A stretch of DNA of 64,000 nucleotides from DATCZB01 sp035513215 (GTDB lineage: Bacteria; Pseudomonadota; Gammaproteobacteria; Steroidobacterales; Rariloculaceae), in contig DATKCK010000029.1 in assembly GCA_035513215.1 (NCBI GenBank), forward strand, positions 1-64,000, written 5' to 3'. Position 1 is the first letter of the stretch. The number at the start of each line of letters is the position of its first letter. Both the position numbers and the translations under genes were made by a program. Under the pieces are notes generated by a model. That model saw only the letters and a list, made by a program, of their open reading frames with translations, made no database searches and was not told where the DNA came from. This document shows, in pieces, positions 1 to 7,898 of the stretch.

Positions 1-38
1 GGCCACGATATTCTGACGGCAGCTTGAAGATAAGAGTC

Positions 39-419
39 ATGACGAAACATCGAATCTATACAACGAGCTTCGCAAGTGTCTATCCTCATTACGTCACTAA
101 GGCGGAGAAAAAAGGGCGCACGAAGGCAGAAGTCGATGAAATCGTTCGTTGGTTAACAGGATATAGCCAGAAAAAGTTAGAAGCCCAACTGAAAAAACAA
201 ACAGACTTTGAGACCTTCTTTGCAGAAGCTCCTCACCTTAATCCTTCGCGGACTTTGATCAAAGGTGTGGTCTGCGGTGTCCGAGTGGAAGACATCAAAG
301 AACCAACGATGCAGGAAATTCGCTATGTGGATAAGCTGATCGATGAGCTGGCAAAGGGCAAAGCGATGGAGACATTTTGCGGAACGGATTGCGCTGAAGC
401 CGTTGCCAATGTCGAGTAA
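39..419 (+). CDS. DUF2200 family protein
   Basis: The protein opens MTKHRIYTTSFASVYPHYV and contains KAEKKGRTKAEVDEIVRWLTGY, the hallmark of the DUF2200 family of small (about 115 residue) soluble proteins of unknown function. I chose the ATG at 39 over the TTG at 24 because family members begin MTKHRIY. Codons are much AT-richer (aaa, gaa, att) than in the neighbours, which suggests transfer. The family usually ends near MEKILR; here the frame runs METFCGTDC to a stop at 417-419. Moving the frame by one base gives DILRNGLR and a stop at 395-397, so a one-base deletion near position 370 may have altered the C-terminus. The stop overlaps the next gene's ATG. Confidence 0.85.
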   Translation: MTKHRIYTTSFASVYPHYVTKAEKKGRTKAEVDEIVRWLTGYSQKKLEAQLKKQTDFETFFAEAPHLNPSRTLIKGVVCGVRVEDIKEPTMQEIRYVDKLIDELAKGKAMETFCGTDCAEAVANVE

Positions 420-816
420 ATCGCGCCCGCGAGCGACGTTTGCATCCGGCTCCAGGTGGGAGCCGGTCATTGGCTACTCCCGCGCGGTCAGAGCGGGCTG
501 CCATATCTTCGTTTCGGGAACGACGGCGACCGACACCGAAGGGAGGGTTCTGGCGCCGGGCGACGCCGGCGCACAGGCCGAGGAGTGCCTGCGCAGGATA
601 GAGGCGGTGCTCTTGGAGGCGGGATCGTCGCTCGCCGACGTCGTCCGCACACGCATCTACGTCGCCGATATCGACGCCTGGGAAGCGGTGGGTGAGGTCC
701 ATCGGAAGGTCTTCGGTGAGATCCGGCCCGCCGCCACGATGGTCGAGATCAGCCGCTTCATCATGCCCGGTATACTGGTCGAAATCGAGGTCGATGCCGT
801 CGTCGCGGAGTGCTGA
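409..816 (+). CDS. RidA family (YjgF/YER057c/UK114) protein
   Basis: About 135 residues, the usual size. RidA proteins hydrolyse reactive enamine/imine intermediates, or act in related deaminations, in the cytosol as homotrimers. Family features are VSGTTATD near the N-terminus, ECLRRIEAVLLEAGSSLADVV, RTRIYVADIDAW and the C-terminal half RPAATMVEISRF with IEVDAVV. The ATG at 409 is chosen because the upstream in-frame codons lie inside the DUF2200 gene and do not look like RidA. It overlaps the DUF2200 stop by 11 bases. The substrate cannot be named; this reads as the diverged subgroup with RFIMPGILVEIE rather than classical RidA. Confidence 0.87.
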   Translation: MSSKSRPRATFASGSRWEPVIGYSRAVRAGCHIFVSGTTATDTEGRVLAPGDAGAQAEECLRRIEAVLLEAGSSLADVVRTRIYVADIDAWEAVGEVHRKVFGEIRPAATMVEISRFIMPGILVEIEVDAVVAEC

Positions 817-938
817 AGGCGGCGGGGGCGCGGTCTCGGGTGCGAGTCTTCGCGCCGGCTCGATCCTATGTATACTGCGGGTCGCGACGATCCGGTGTGG
901 CGCCGGACCGAAAGCCGAACCAATAAGAAGGAACGAAC

Positions 939-1379
939 GTGGGTCTAGTAGATTTCGCCAGCATTACCAGAATCTTCGGCGGGACGGTCGCGAGCGACGT
1001 CGAGCGGCAGAATCTTTTCAAGGAGGCGCTGCTGTTGACGCTGGCCCGGGCCACGAACTCCGATGTCAATATCCGCCCGGTCGAGGTCGAAGCCGTACGC
1101 AAGATCATCCACTCGGCTACCGGCGAGGAAGTCAGCGCCGCCGACGTGCGCGTGGCGGCGGCATCGGAGCTTTACGAAAAGGCCTCGCTGGACGACTATC
1201 TTCACGCGATCGGGCGCAAGCTCGGATCGCGCGAGCGCGCAACCCTCGTTCGGAGCCTTGCCGAGGTCGTCAAGAGCGACCGGCGCATCTCTCCCAAGGA
1301 GGTGGATTTCTTCAACTGGGTCGTGTCCGCGCTGCGCGCGACGCCGGCAGAGATTGCGGGCTTGCTCGAGGACGCGTGA
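939..1379 (+). CDS. TerB-like (DjlA N-terminal type) protein
   Basis: A 146-residue all-helical cytosolic protein of the TerB / tellurite-resistance superfamily. The pattern is LFKEALLLTLARATNSDVNIRPVE, a middle helix pair YEKASLDDYLHAIG, and the diagnostic SLAEVVKSDRRISPKEVDFFNWV, where the acidic/polar residues of the two repeats can bind metal in TerB. No DnaJ domain follows, so it is a stand-alone TerB fold. The GTG start has a purine-rich AAGAAGGA upstream. The hexamer TATACT at 871-876 could be its -10 box, with no convincing -35. The role is unknown; it does not sit in a ter operon. Confidence 0.65.
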   Translation: MGLVDFASITRIFGGTVASDVERQNLFKEALLLTLARATNSDVNIRPVEVEAVRKIIHSATGEEVSAADVRVAAASELYEKASLDDYLHAIGRKLGSRERATLVRSLAEVVKSDRRISPKEVDFFNWVVSALRATPAEIAGLLEDA

Positions 1380-1442
1380 GCATCAGCGGCGGCGGCTGTT
1401 AGGCTTGCTGCCGATTCCTTGGCAACCGACTGACATCCACCA

Positions 1443-1748
1443 ATGAAGCTCGTCGAGGAACGCGAAGGTGAAGGGCGGCTGACCGTGCGCGGCAAGGCCG
1501 TCGGCTCCGTCGGCTATGCGATTCACCGCTTCCAGGCAATGACGTTGGGCGGACTGCCCGTGCCGGGCCTGCACCGCATCGAGGGCCGGCTCGCGATCGA
1601 GAAACTGCCGGGGTCGCTCGAGCTCGACAAGGACATGCGCCTCTCGCTCGAGCTCGAGGACGGGCGACGGCTCGAGCTGATCCTCGTCGATGAGAGCGGC
1701 CACGTGCTGGCCGAAGGGCACGGGCCCGGCCACTGCGGTTGCTGCTAG
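1443..1748 (+). CDS. Hypothetical protein with Cys/His-rich C-terminus
   Basis: 101 residues and not recognised. The sequence is mostly beta-like and charged, with SLELDKDMRLSLELEDGRRLELILVDESG in pieces, and it ends GHGPGHCGCC. Two His and three Cys in the last ten residues suggest a metal-binding tail or an assembly site. It has no signal peptide or membrane segment. It lies 64 bp after the TerB-like gene on the same strand and 45 bp before a membrane protein, so the three may be co-transcribed. The codon pattern is typical of the region, which supports a real gene. No function is claimed. Confidence 0.6.
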   Translation: MKLVEEREGEGRLTVRGKAVGSVGYAIHRFQAMTLGGLPVPGLHRIEGRLAIEKLPGSLELDKDMRLSLELEDGRRLELILVDESGHVLAEGHGPGHCGCC

Positions 1749-1793
1749 CCGGCGCCGATCGCCGGCTGCGCCTTTCGGCGCTAAAGTAGCGTC

Positions 1794-2813
1794 GTGAACT
1801 TCACGGTAATCAAGGAGCCGACGATCATCGTGACGTCGGCCGTCTACGGCATCCTGATCTGGGTCTGCCTTCGCGCCGGAATATTCGCCATCGTGTTCGC
1901 GCCCTTGCTGTTCGTTTCGATCTGGCGCTATTGCTACGCCGTGCTGCGCACGGTCGCGCGCGGGCACAGGCGCATCCCGCCGCCCGACGCCGACAGTTTC
2001 AATTTCTTCGGCGAGTGGGCGCTGTTCTGGCACTTCGTCGCGTTTCCGGGCCTCGTTTTCGCGACCATGCCGTATCAGCCGCTCGGCACCATCGCAGCGG
2101 CGCTCGTTGCCGTCACCTTCCCGGCCTCGGCGGCGATGATCGGCGTGTCCGCGAGCCTGGCCCAGGCGTTCAATCCTTCGGCCCTGATCGCGTTCGCGCG
2201 CGCGCTTCGCGGCGACTACTGGGCACTCGTGCTGGGCTTCGTCGCGATCATCGCCGGCGCCGTGCTGATAGAGAGCTACGTCGTGCCGAGACTGGGCATT
2301 TTCTCGACGATCATCGGCCTGATGATCATGGTCTGGGCGCTGCTCGCATCCTTTGCGCTGATCGGCTCCGCGTTGCGCGCCCATCGTCTCGAGTTCGAGA
2401 TCACGGGCGAGCTGAAGCCGCGCGAGGAACAAGCGCTCGAGCTGCGGCACGAGGAATGGCGCAAGACGCTCGATATCGCCTACGCCTCGTTCCGAAGCGG
2501 GCTGTTCAGCGCGGGATACAAGACGCTGCATCAACTCGTCGACGCCAACGGCGACAGCATCGAGGTCAACTACTGGCTCGTCGAGAACATGCTCGAATGG
2601 GAGGAGAAGAAGTACGCGTTCGAGGTCGCGGCGAAGCTCATGCCGCGCTTGCTCGCGCGCGGTGACGCGGCCGACGCGCTCGAGCTCTATCGGCGCTGCC
2701 GCCGGCGCGATCCCGAGTTCCGCCCGGCGAAGGCCGAAGCGGAGCGCCTGGCCGAGTATGCGCGGGCGTTCGGTCACGCCGGGCTCGCCGACGAGCTGAG
2801 CTATAATTCCTAG
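1794..2813 (+). CDS. Membrane protein with C-terminal TPR-like region
   Basis: 339 residues. The first 200 hold five or six hydrophobic segments: about residues 10-45, 75-95, 98-120, 145-165 and 170-195. The remaining 140 residues are soluble, helical and rich in Ala, Glu and Arg, with tetratricopeptide-like spacing (SFRSGLFSAGYKTLHQLVDANGD, KYAFEVAAKLMPRLLARGDAADALELYRRC). It resembles in layout a YIP1/DUF4013-type membrane domain joined to a cytoplasmic TPR domain, but I do not recognise the family. The GTG start is the only one that includes the first hydrophobic segment. Confidence 0.6.
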   Translation: MNFTVIKEPTIIVTSAVYGILIWVCLRAGIFAIVFAPLLFVSIWRYCYAVLRTVARGHRRIPPPDADSFNFFGEWALFWHFVAFPGLVFATMPYQPLGTIAAALVAVTFPASAAMIGVSASLAQAFNPSALIAFARALRGDYWALVLGFVAIIAGAVLIESYVVPRLGIFSTIIGLMIMVWALLASFALIGSALRAHRLEFEITGELKPREEQALELRHEEWRKTLDIAYASFRSGLFSAGYKTLHQLVDANGDSIEVNYWLVENMLEWEEKKYAFEVAAKLMPRLLARGDAADALELYRRCRRRDPEFRPAKAEAERLAEYARAFGHAGLADELSYNS

Positions 2814-2841
2814 CTCACTCTCAAAGAACAGGATCGAAGCC

Positions 2842-4230
2842 ATGAGCACGGCGGAACGCGCAGTCATCGACGACTCCGAGATCAAAACGCTGGTCGCACG
2901 GGCGCGCACGGCCCAGGCGATCTACGAGAAATTTTCCCAGGAGCAGGTCGACGCGATCTGCCGCGATATGGCCAAATTCGTCTACGACAACGCCGAGAAG
3001 CTCGCGCGCATGGCTGTCGACGAGACGGGGATCGGCGTCTACGAGGACAAGATCCTCAAGAAGAAGGGCAAGGCGCGCGTAATCTGGAACAACCTCAAGG
3101 ACAAGAAGTCCCGTGGCGTCATTGGGGAGGACCCGGAAACGGGGCTGACGCTGGTTGCCAAGCCCATGGGTGTGGTCGGCGCCGTGACTCCGGTAACGAA
3201 CCCCGTCGTGACGCCGATGTGCAACGGCATGTTCGCGCTCAAGGCCGGCAACGCCGTAATCTTCGCCGCGCATCCGAAGGCTCAGAAGTGCACGGAATAC
3301 CTGACGAACGAGTTCATGAAGATCGTCAGGAAGCACGGCGGTCCGGACAATCTGATTCAGTGCGTCACCAACGGGTCGATCGACAAGACCAAGGAGCTGA
3401 TGGCGTCGGTCGATGTCGTCGTAGCCACGGGCGGCCCGGCGATGGTCAAGTCGGCCTACTCGTCCGGCAAGCCGTCGTACGGCGTCGGCGCGGGCAACGT
3501 CCCGGTCATCATCGACCGCGGTGTGGATCTCAAGGCCGCCGTCGACAAGATCGTGACCGGTGCAAGCTTCGATAACGGCATCATCTGCTCGCACGAGCAG
3601 TTCGTGCTCGCACCGGAGGACAGCTACGAGGAGACCGTCCGGCTGTTCGGCGAGACGGGCAAGGTCTGGTTCACCGACGATCCGGGCGAAGTGCAGAAGA
3701 TCCGCCAGACCGTATTTCCGGATGGTCAGCTCAACAAGGATGTCGTCGGCAAGTCGCCGCGCGAGGTTGGCAGAATGGCGGGTATAGACGTTCCCGAATC
3801 GGCGCGACTGATTCTCGTGCCGGCCGAAGGCGCAGGCTCCGACGACCTGCTCGCCAAGGAAAAGCTCTGCCCGGTCATCGCGATCCTGCCCTACAAGGAG
3901 TTCGCCGAGGCCGTTCAGAAGGCGAAGGCGAATCTGCTCGTCGAAGGCGCCGGTCACTCGGCGGCGCTGCATTCCAACGACGACGAGCACATTCGCAGCG
4001 CCGGCCTCGAGCTTCCGATAAGCCGCCTCGTCATCAACCAGCCGAGCTCGCTGACCGCGGGCGGCTCGCTGACGAACGGTTTCGCGCCGACCACGACGCT
4101 CGGCTGCGGGTCCTGGGGCGGCAACTCGATCTCGGAGAACCTCGACTACAAGCACCTCATGAACGTCTCTCGCATCGGGCGGGTCATCGAGGGCAAGCCA
4201 GTTCCGACCGACGAGGAGATCTTCTCCTGA
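2842..4230 (+). CDS. CoA-acylating aldehyde dehydrogenase (sulfoacetaldehyde/acetaldehyde type)
   Basis: 462 residues, the size of the stand-alone acylating dehydrogenases related to the N-terminal half of AdhE. These oxidise an aldehyde with CoA and NAD(P) to an acyl-CoA in the cytosol. The catalytic cysteine is Cys249 in ASFDNGIICSHEQ; PVTNPVVTPMCNGMFALKAGN and VATGGPAMVKSAYSSGKPSYGVGAGN form the Rossmann/CoA part. The pattern is close to sulfoacetaldehyde dehydrogenase (SauS) and also to the EutE/AdhE group, so the substrate is uncertain: sulfoacetaldehyde, acetaldehyde or another short aldehyde. The ATG follows an AAGAACAGGATCG leader. It has no alcohol-dehydrogenase domain. A DUF4282 gene follows after 46 bp. 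Confidence 0.85.
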   Translation: MSTAERAVIDDSEIKTLVARARTAQAIYEKFSQEQVDAICRDMAKFVYDNAEKLARMAVDETGIGVYEDKILKKKGKARVIWNNLKDKKSRGVIGEDPETGLTLVAKPMGVVGAVTPVTNPVVTPMCNGMFALKAGNAVIFAAHPKAQKCTEYLTNEFMKIVRKHGGPDNLIQCVTNGSIDKTKELMASVDVVVATGGPAMVKSAYSSGKPSYGVGAGNVPVIIDRGVDLKAAVDKIVTGASFDNGIICSHEQFVLAPEDSYEETVRLFGETGKVWFTDDPGEVQKIRQTVFPDGQLNKDVVGKSPREVGRMAGIDVPESARLILVPAEGAGSDDLLAKEKLCPVIAILPYKEFAEAVQKAKANLLVEGAGHSAALHSNDDEHIRSAGLELPISRLVINQPSSLTAGGSLTNGFAPTTTLGCGSWGGNSISENLDYKHLMNVSRIGRVIEGKPVPTDEEIFS

Positions 4231-4276
4231 GGCGGCTCTCTTCCTACAACATCAACTAAACGGGGAGTATCCGGCT

Positions 4277-4516
4277 ATGGAGTTTCGCGACTTGTTGTAT
4301 TTCGACCAGATGATCGTTCCAAGGATCATCACGTTTCTTTACTGGCTCTTGCTCGTTCTCGTGGTGCTCGGTGGAGTCGGCGTCATGTTCACGCAGAGCT
4401 TTTTCTCGGGGCTCATCGGGATTCTGGTGGGCGCGCTATTGGTTCGCGTCTGGTGCGAGCTTCTGATCGTGATGTTCAAGATTCACGAGTCGCTGCAGGT
4501 CATCAAAGAGAAATGA
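4277..4516 (+). CDS. DUF4282 domain membrane protein
   Basis: 79 residues: a short N-terminus (MEFRDLLYFDQMIVPRIITF), two hydrophobic helices separated by a small loop (about residues 17-38 and 43-60), and a polar tail with LLIVMFKIHESLQVIK. This is the DUF4282 pattern, a two-helix membrane protein of unknown function found widely in proteobacteria. A GGGGAG ribosome site lies about 10 bases before the ATG. The stop codon sits within a short inverted repeat (GAAATG ... CATTTC, 4510-4525) that may end transcription before the convergent E2 gene, although it has no T-run. Confidence 0.8.
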   Translation: MEFRDLLYFDQMIVPRIITFLYWLLLVLVVLGGVGVMFTQSFFSGLIGILVGALLVRVWCELLIVMFKIHESLQVIKEK

Positions 4517-4526
4517 CCCCATTTCG

Positions 4527-5870
4527 CTAGATTTCGCGGAACCAGTCGGTCAGCTCGAGGAGCTTGCGCAGCCGGTCGAGATAGGCGGCGGAATACGCGC
4601 CGTCGATGGCGCGATGATCGAAGGACTGCGCCAGGATGCCGACGGGACGGATCGCGATCGAATCTCCGTCTGGTCGCTCGATCACGACGGGCCTCTTGCG
4701 GACGCCGTCGATCGAAAGGATCGCGACCTGCGGCTGGTTGATGACCGGTGCCGTGATCAGTGTGCCGAAAGTGCCGGAGTTCGAGAGCGTGTAGGTGCCG
4801 CCCGAGAGGTCGTCGGCCTTGAGCTTGTTCGAGCGTGCGCGGCCCGCCACGTCGACGATGGCCTCGGCGAGCTGCGCCAGGCTCAGGCGGTCGGCACGGC
4901 GAATGACCGGTGCGACGAGCCCGTCGGGTCCGAGGTCGACGGCGATCGCGAGGTTGACGTCGTCGTGCAGGATCAGCTCGTCGTCGCCGACGCTCGCGTT
5001 CGCATTCGGGAACTCCTTCAGCGCGGTGCAGACCGCATGCGCGATGAAGGGCAGGTAGGTCAGCGCATAGCCGTGCTGCGCCTTCCACGACTCCTTCACC
5101 GCTGAGCGAACGCGGTCGACGCCGGAGAAATCGACTTCGACGGCCTGTAGTACGTGCGGGCTCGTCGCCTTCGACTTGACCATGTGATCGGCCGTGAGCT
5201 TGCGGATGCGGTTGAACGGGACGCGGCCCGATGCTGGGGCGGCGGCCCGAGGCCTTGCTGAAGGCGCTGGCTCTTGGCGTGCCTCGGGCGCCGCAGGCGT
5301 CGGCGCAGCGGCCGGTGCGGCCGGTGCGCGTGCGTCCGGCGGCGCCGCTGCCGCGCTGCCCGACTCGATGAACTCGACGACGTTGCGCCGCGTCACGCGG
5401 CCGTTTCGTCCCGTGCCGGGGACGGCTCCGATGTCGATTTCGTGCTCGGCCACGAGCCTGCGCACGGCCGGCGAAAGCTTCTGGCTCGTCGCGGCCTTCG
5501 GAACGCGTACCGTCGTCACGGTTGGCGCGTCGCGCGGCGCGGCGGGCGGCTCCGCGCGCGACGCGGGCGGCTCAGCGGGATCGGGCTTGCCGGCGGCTTC
5601 GGATTTCCCTCCGGGTGCCGGGTCGGCAACGGCCTCGCCCTCGCCCTGAATGATGCCGAGCACCGTGCCGACCTCGACCGTCTCGCCGGCCGGTACGAGA
5701 ATCTTCGACAGCGTGCCGGCTTTCGGTACCGGGATTTCCATCGAGACCTTGTCGGTCTCGACATCGAGCAGGATCTCGTCGACTTCGACCTTGTCGCCCT
5801 CCTGCTTGTGCCAGGTTGCCACCGTGCCTTCGGCCACGGTCTCGCCGAGTTGCGGCATCAATACGTCCAT
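4527..5870 (-). CDS. 2-oxo acid dehydrogenase E2 (dihydrolipoamide acyltransferase)
   Basis: 447 residues in the standard E2 order. The lipoyl domain (1-75) carries Lys41 in the VETDKVSMEIP motif. An Ala/Pro linker is followed by a peripheral-subunit-binding domain with KLSPAVRRLVAEHEIDIGAVPGTGRNGRVTRRNV (about 130-165), a second linker, and the catalytic acyltransferase domain. The last domain ends with SFDHRAIDGA, where His419 and Asp423 form the active site. It moves the acyl group from E1 to CoA. The gene follows E1 beta by 20 bp in the same operon. No lipoamide dehydrogenase (E3) is nearby, so the complex probably borrows a housekeeping E3. The acyl substrate is not settled (pyruvate, acetoin or branched-chain type). 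Confidence 0.9.
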   Translation of the reverse strand: MDVLMPQLGETVAEGTVATWHKQEGDKVEVDEILLDVETDKVSMEIPVPKAGTLSKILVPAGETVEVGTVLGIIQGEGEAVADPAPGGKSEAAGKPDPAEPPASRAEPPAAPRDAPTVTTVRVPKAATSQKLSPAVRRLVAEHEIDIGAVPGTGRNGRVTRRNVVEFIESGSAAAAPPDARAPAAPAAAPTPAAPEARQEPAPSARPRAAAPASGRVPFNRIRKLTADHMVKSKATSPHVLQAVEVDFSGVDRVRSAVKESWKAQHGYALTYLPFIAHAVCTALKEFPNANASVGDDELILHDDVNLAIAVDLGPDGLVAPVIRRADRLSLAQLAEAIVDVAGRARSNKLKADDLSGGTYTLSNSGTFGTLITAPVINQPQVAILSIDGVRKRPVVIERPDGDSIAIRPVGILAQSFDHRAIDGAYSAAYLDRLRKLLELTDWFREI

Positions 5871-5890
5871 GGGCCTTCGCTCTCCCGTCC

Positions 5891-6868
5891 CTAGTCGACG
5901 AGACGCCTGACGGCGTCGACGATTTTCGCGGCGTTCGGAATCTGCGTGTCCTCGAGATTACCTGCGGCCGCGAGCGGAACGTGCGGCGTCGTGACGCGCA
6001 CAATCGGCCCGTCGAGGCTCCAGAAGAGCTCATCCGCGACGATCGATGCAATCTCGGCGCCCCAGCCGCAAAGTCTCGGGTTTTCCTCGACCGTCACGAG
6101 CCGGCCCGTCTTCTCGATCTCCTTCAGGATAGTCTGCGTGTCGAGCGGCACGAGCGAGCGAACGTCGATGACGGTCGCCGAGATGCCGTGCTCCTTCTCG
6201 AGCGTCTCGGCCGCCTTCATTGCGCGCGGCACCATCAGTGCGAGCGCGCAGATTGTGACGTCCGAGCCCGAGCGAAGCACCGCGGCCTCGCCGAGCGGGA
6301 CGAGATGCTCGCCTTCGGGCACATCGCCCTTCGTCGCATAGAGGGATTTAGACTCGAAGAAGAGCACGGGATCCGGGTCGCGAATCGCGGCCGCGAGCAT
6401 GCCCTTGACGTCGGCCGGCGACGCGGGCGCGACGACCTTGAGGCCGGGAACGGCCATCGCCCAGTTCTCGACGGCCTGGGAATGCTGCGCGCCGAAACGC
6501 GCGCCGCCGCCGTTGCCGGACTTGATCACGAGCGGCAGCTCGACCTGGCCGTCCGTCATGTATCGGGTTTTCGCGATCTCGTTGGCGACGAAATCCCAGC
6601 AGACGGCGAAGAAGTCGGAGAACATGATCTCGGCCACGGGCCTCAAGCCGGTCATCGCCGCGCCCATCGTGGCGCCGAGGATGGCCTGCTCCGAAATCGG
6701 TGTGTCGCGCACTCGCTCGGGACCGAACTCCTCGAGCAGCCCGACCGTCGTCTTGAAGACGCCGCCTGCCGCGGCGACGTCCTCGCCGAGAAAGACGACG
6801 CTCTGATCGCGGCGCATCTCCTGAGCGAGGCCGGCCGCGATGGCGTCGCGGTAGGTCAGTTCCGCCAT
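5891..6868 (-). CDS. 2-oxo acid dehydrogenase E1 component, beta subunit
   Basis: 325 residues, normal for beta subunits of alpha2beta2 E1 enzymes (pyruvate, acetoin or branched-chain type). It opens MAELTYRDAIAAGLAQEM and contains VFLGEDVAAAGGVFKTTVGL, the TPP-contact segment DTPISEQAILGATMGAAMTGLRP, and the C-terminal half VIDVRSLVPLDTQTILKEIEKTGRLVTVEE. The start at 6868 is the ATG that gives the family N-terminus; the frame stays open far upstream only because it runs antisense-free through the alpha gene. It overlaps the alpha gene by 13 bp, so the two subunits are likely translationally coupled. Confidence 0.92.
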   Translation of the reverse strand: MAELTYRDAIAAGLAQEMRRDQSVVFLGEDVAAAGGVFKTTVGLLEEFGPERVRDTPISEQAILGATMGAAMTGLRPVAEIMFSDFFAVCWDFVANEIAKTRYMTDGQVELPLVIKSGNGGGARFGAQHSQAVENWAMAVPGLKVVAPASPADVKGMLAAAIRDPDPVLFFESKSLYATKGDVPEGEHLVPLGEAAVLRSGSDVTICALALMVPRAMKAAETLEKEHGISATVIDVRSLVPLDTQTILKEIEKTGRLVTVEENPRLCGWGAEIASIVADELFWSLDGPIVRVTTPHVPLAAAGNLEDTQIPNAAKIVDAVRRLVD

Positions 6869-7884
6869 GCGGAGCCTCCGTCGGCCCAGACATCCTTGTC
6901 GGCGAGCGAGACGTCGGGCGGCGGCGCGGATTTCGCCTCTTCCGTGGCCTGGTCGATCATCGCGTTGCTTTCCTCTTCGATCTTTTCGATTTCGGCTGCC
7001 GGGATACCGACTTTGAGCAGCCGCTCGCGGTAGACCGGGATCGGATCCTTCGCGAGCCAGGCTTTGACTTCCTCGTCGGGCCGATACTTGCCGGGGTCGG
7101 CGCGCGAGTGCCCGCCATGCCGGTAGGTCTTGGCCTCGATCAGGCTCGGGCCGCCGCCGCGCCGGGCCACGTCGAGCGCCCGCACAGCCGTCTTGTAGAC
7201 GACGTCGATGTCGTTGCCGTCGATCAGCACGGACTCGAGGCCATAGGCGCTCGCGCGGTCGGCCGCGGGATGCTCGACGGCCGTCACGTCGTGAATCGAC
7301 GTGTACTCCATGTACAGGTTGTTCTCGCAGACGAAGACGACGGGCAGTTTCCAGATGACGGCAAAATTGAGCGCCTCGTGAAACGCGCCGATGTTCGTCG
7401 TGCCGTCGCCGAAGAAGCAGACGGCGACCTGCTCGGTGCCGCGGTACTGCGCCGACCAGGCCGCGCCGTTGGCAATGCAAAGATGGGCGCCGACGATCGC
7501 GTACGAGCCCATCGCGCCATGCTTGACGCTCGTCAGATGCATCGAGCCGCCCTTGCCGCGCATGAGGCCGGCCGTCGTGCCCATCAGCTCCCCGAGGATC
7601 TGCGCCATTGCGACGCCACGGACATAGGTGTGGTTGTGGCCTCGGTAGGTGCAGAAGGTGTAGTCGTCCGGCCGCATCGCGATGCCGAAGCCGGCGGCGA
7701 CGGCCTCCTGACCGAGCGCGAGGTGACTCGTGCCCTTGATCAGGTTCTGCATGAAAAGGTCGTAGGCGCGCTTCTCGAGCACGCGACATTCATACATCTT
7801 TCGATAGAGCCTGAGTCTAAGCTCAGGAGTCAGCGATCCCTGCGGCTGCAATCCGGCCAGGGGCTGCGTCGAGGAAGTATCCAC
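6856..7884 (-). CDS. 2-oxo acid dehydrogenase E1 component, alpha subunit
   Basis: 342 residues from a GTG at 7884, which gives an ordinary N-terminus (VDTSSTQPLAGLQPQGSL); the upstream open frame covers the M24 gene and is not real coding. It binds thiamine diphosphate and carries out the decarboxylation step. The TPP motif runs from Gly159-Asp-Gly (FFGDGTTNIGAFHEAL) to Asn188-Asn189 (VFVCENNLYMEYT). The phosphorylation-loop-like region is TYRHGGHSRADPGKYR. The short length and motif style resemble acetoin-dehydrogenase/pyruvate-type alpha subunits. It is the first gene of an alpha-beta-E2 operon and begins 14 bp after the M24-family gene, so all four probably share a transcript. Confidence 0.9.
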   Translation of the reverse strand: MDTSSTQPLAGLQPQGSLTPELRLRLYRKMYECRVLEKRAYDLFMQNLIKGTSHLALGQEAVAAGFGIAMRPDDYTFCTYRGHNHTYVRGVAMAQILGELMGTTAGLMRGKGGSMHLTSVKHGAMGSYAIVGAHLCIANGAAWSAQYRGTEQVAVCFFGDGTTNIGAFHEALNFAVIWKLPVVFVCENNLYMEYTSIHDVTAVEHPAADRASAYGLESVLIDGNDIDVVYKTAVRALDVARRGGGPSLIEAKTYRHGGHSRADPGKYRPDEEVKAWLAKDPIPVYRERLLKVGIPAAEIEKIEEESNAMIDQATEEAKSAPPPDVSLADKDVWADGGSAWRN

Positions 7885-7898
7885 GGTATTTGTTGTTC

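Noticed and set aside
871..876. TATACT hexamers at 871 and in the 9.3 kb divergent gap as promoters
   Set aside because: Good -10 matches but no -35 at the right distance. Mentioned in the gene entries only.
1383..2909. Open frame of 508 codons on the minus strand, rich in Arg, Asp and His
   Set aside because: It lies antisense to two genes with good codon structure (1443-1748 and 1794-2813). Its composition is that of a shadow frame in high-GC coding DNA.
2821..4155. Open frame of 444 codons on the minus strand
   Set aside because: It is antisense to the acylating aldehyde dehydrogenase, which has an intact active site. No recognisable protein pattern.
4510..4525. GAAATG-CATTTC inverted repeat at the end of the DUF4282 gene as a terminator
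   Set aside because: Only six paired bases and no T-run. Too weak to list as a terminator.
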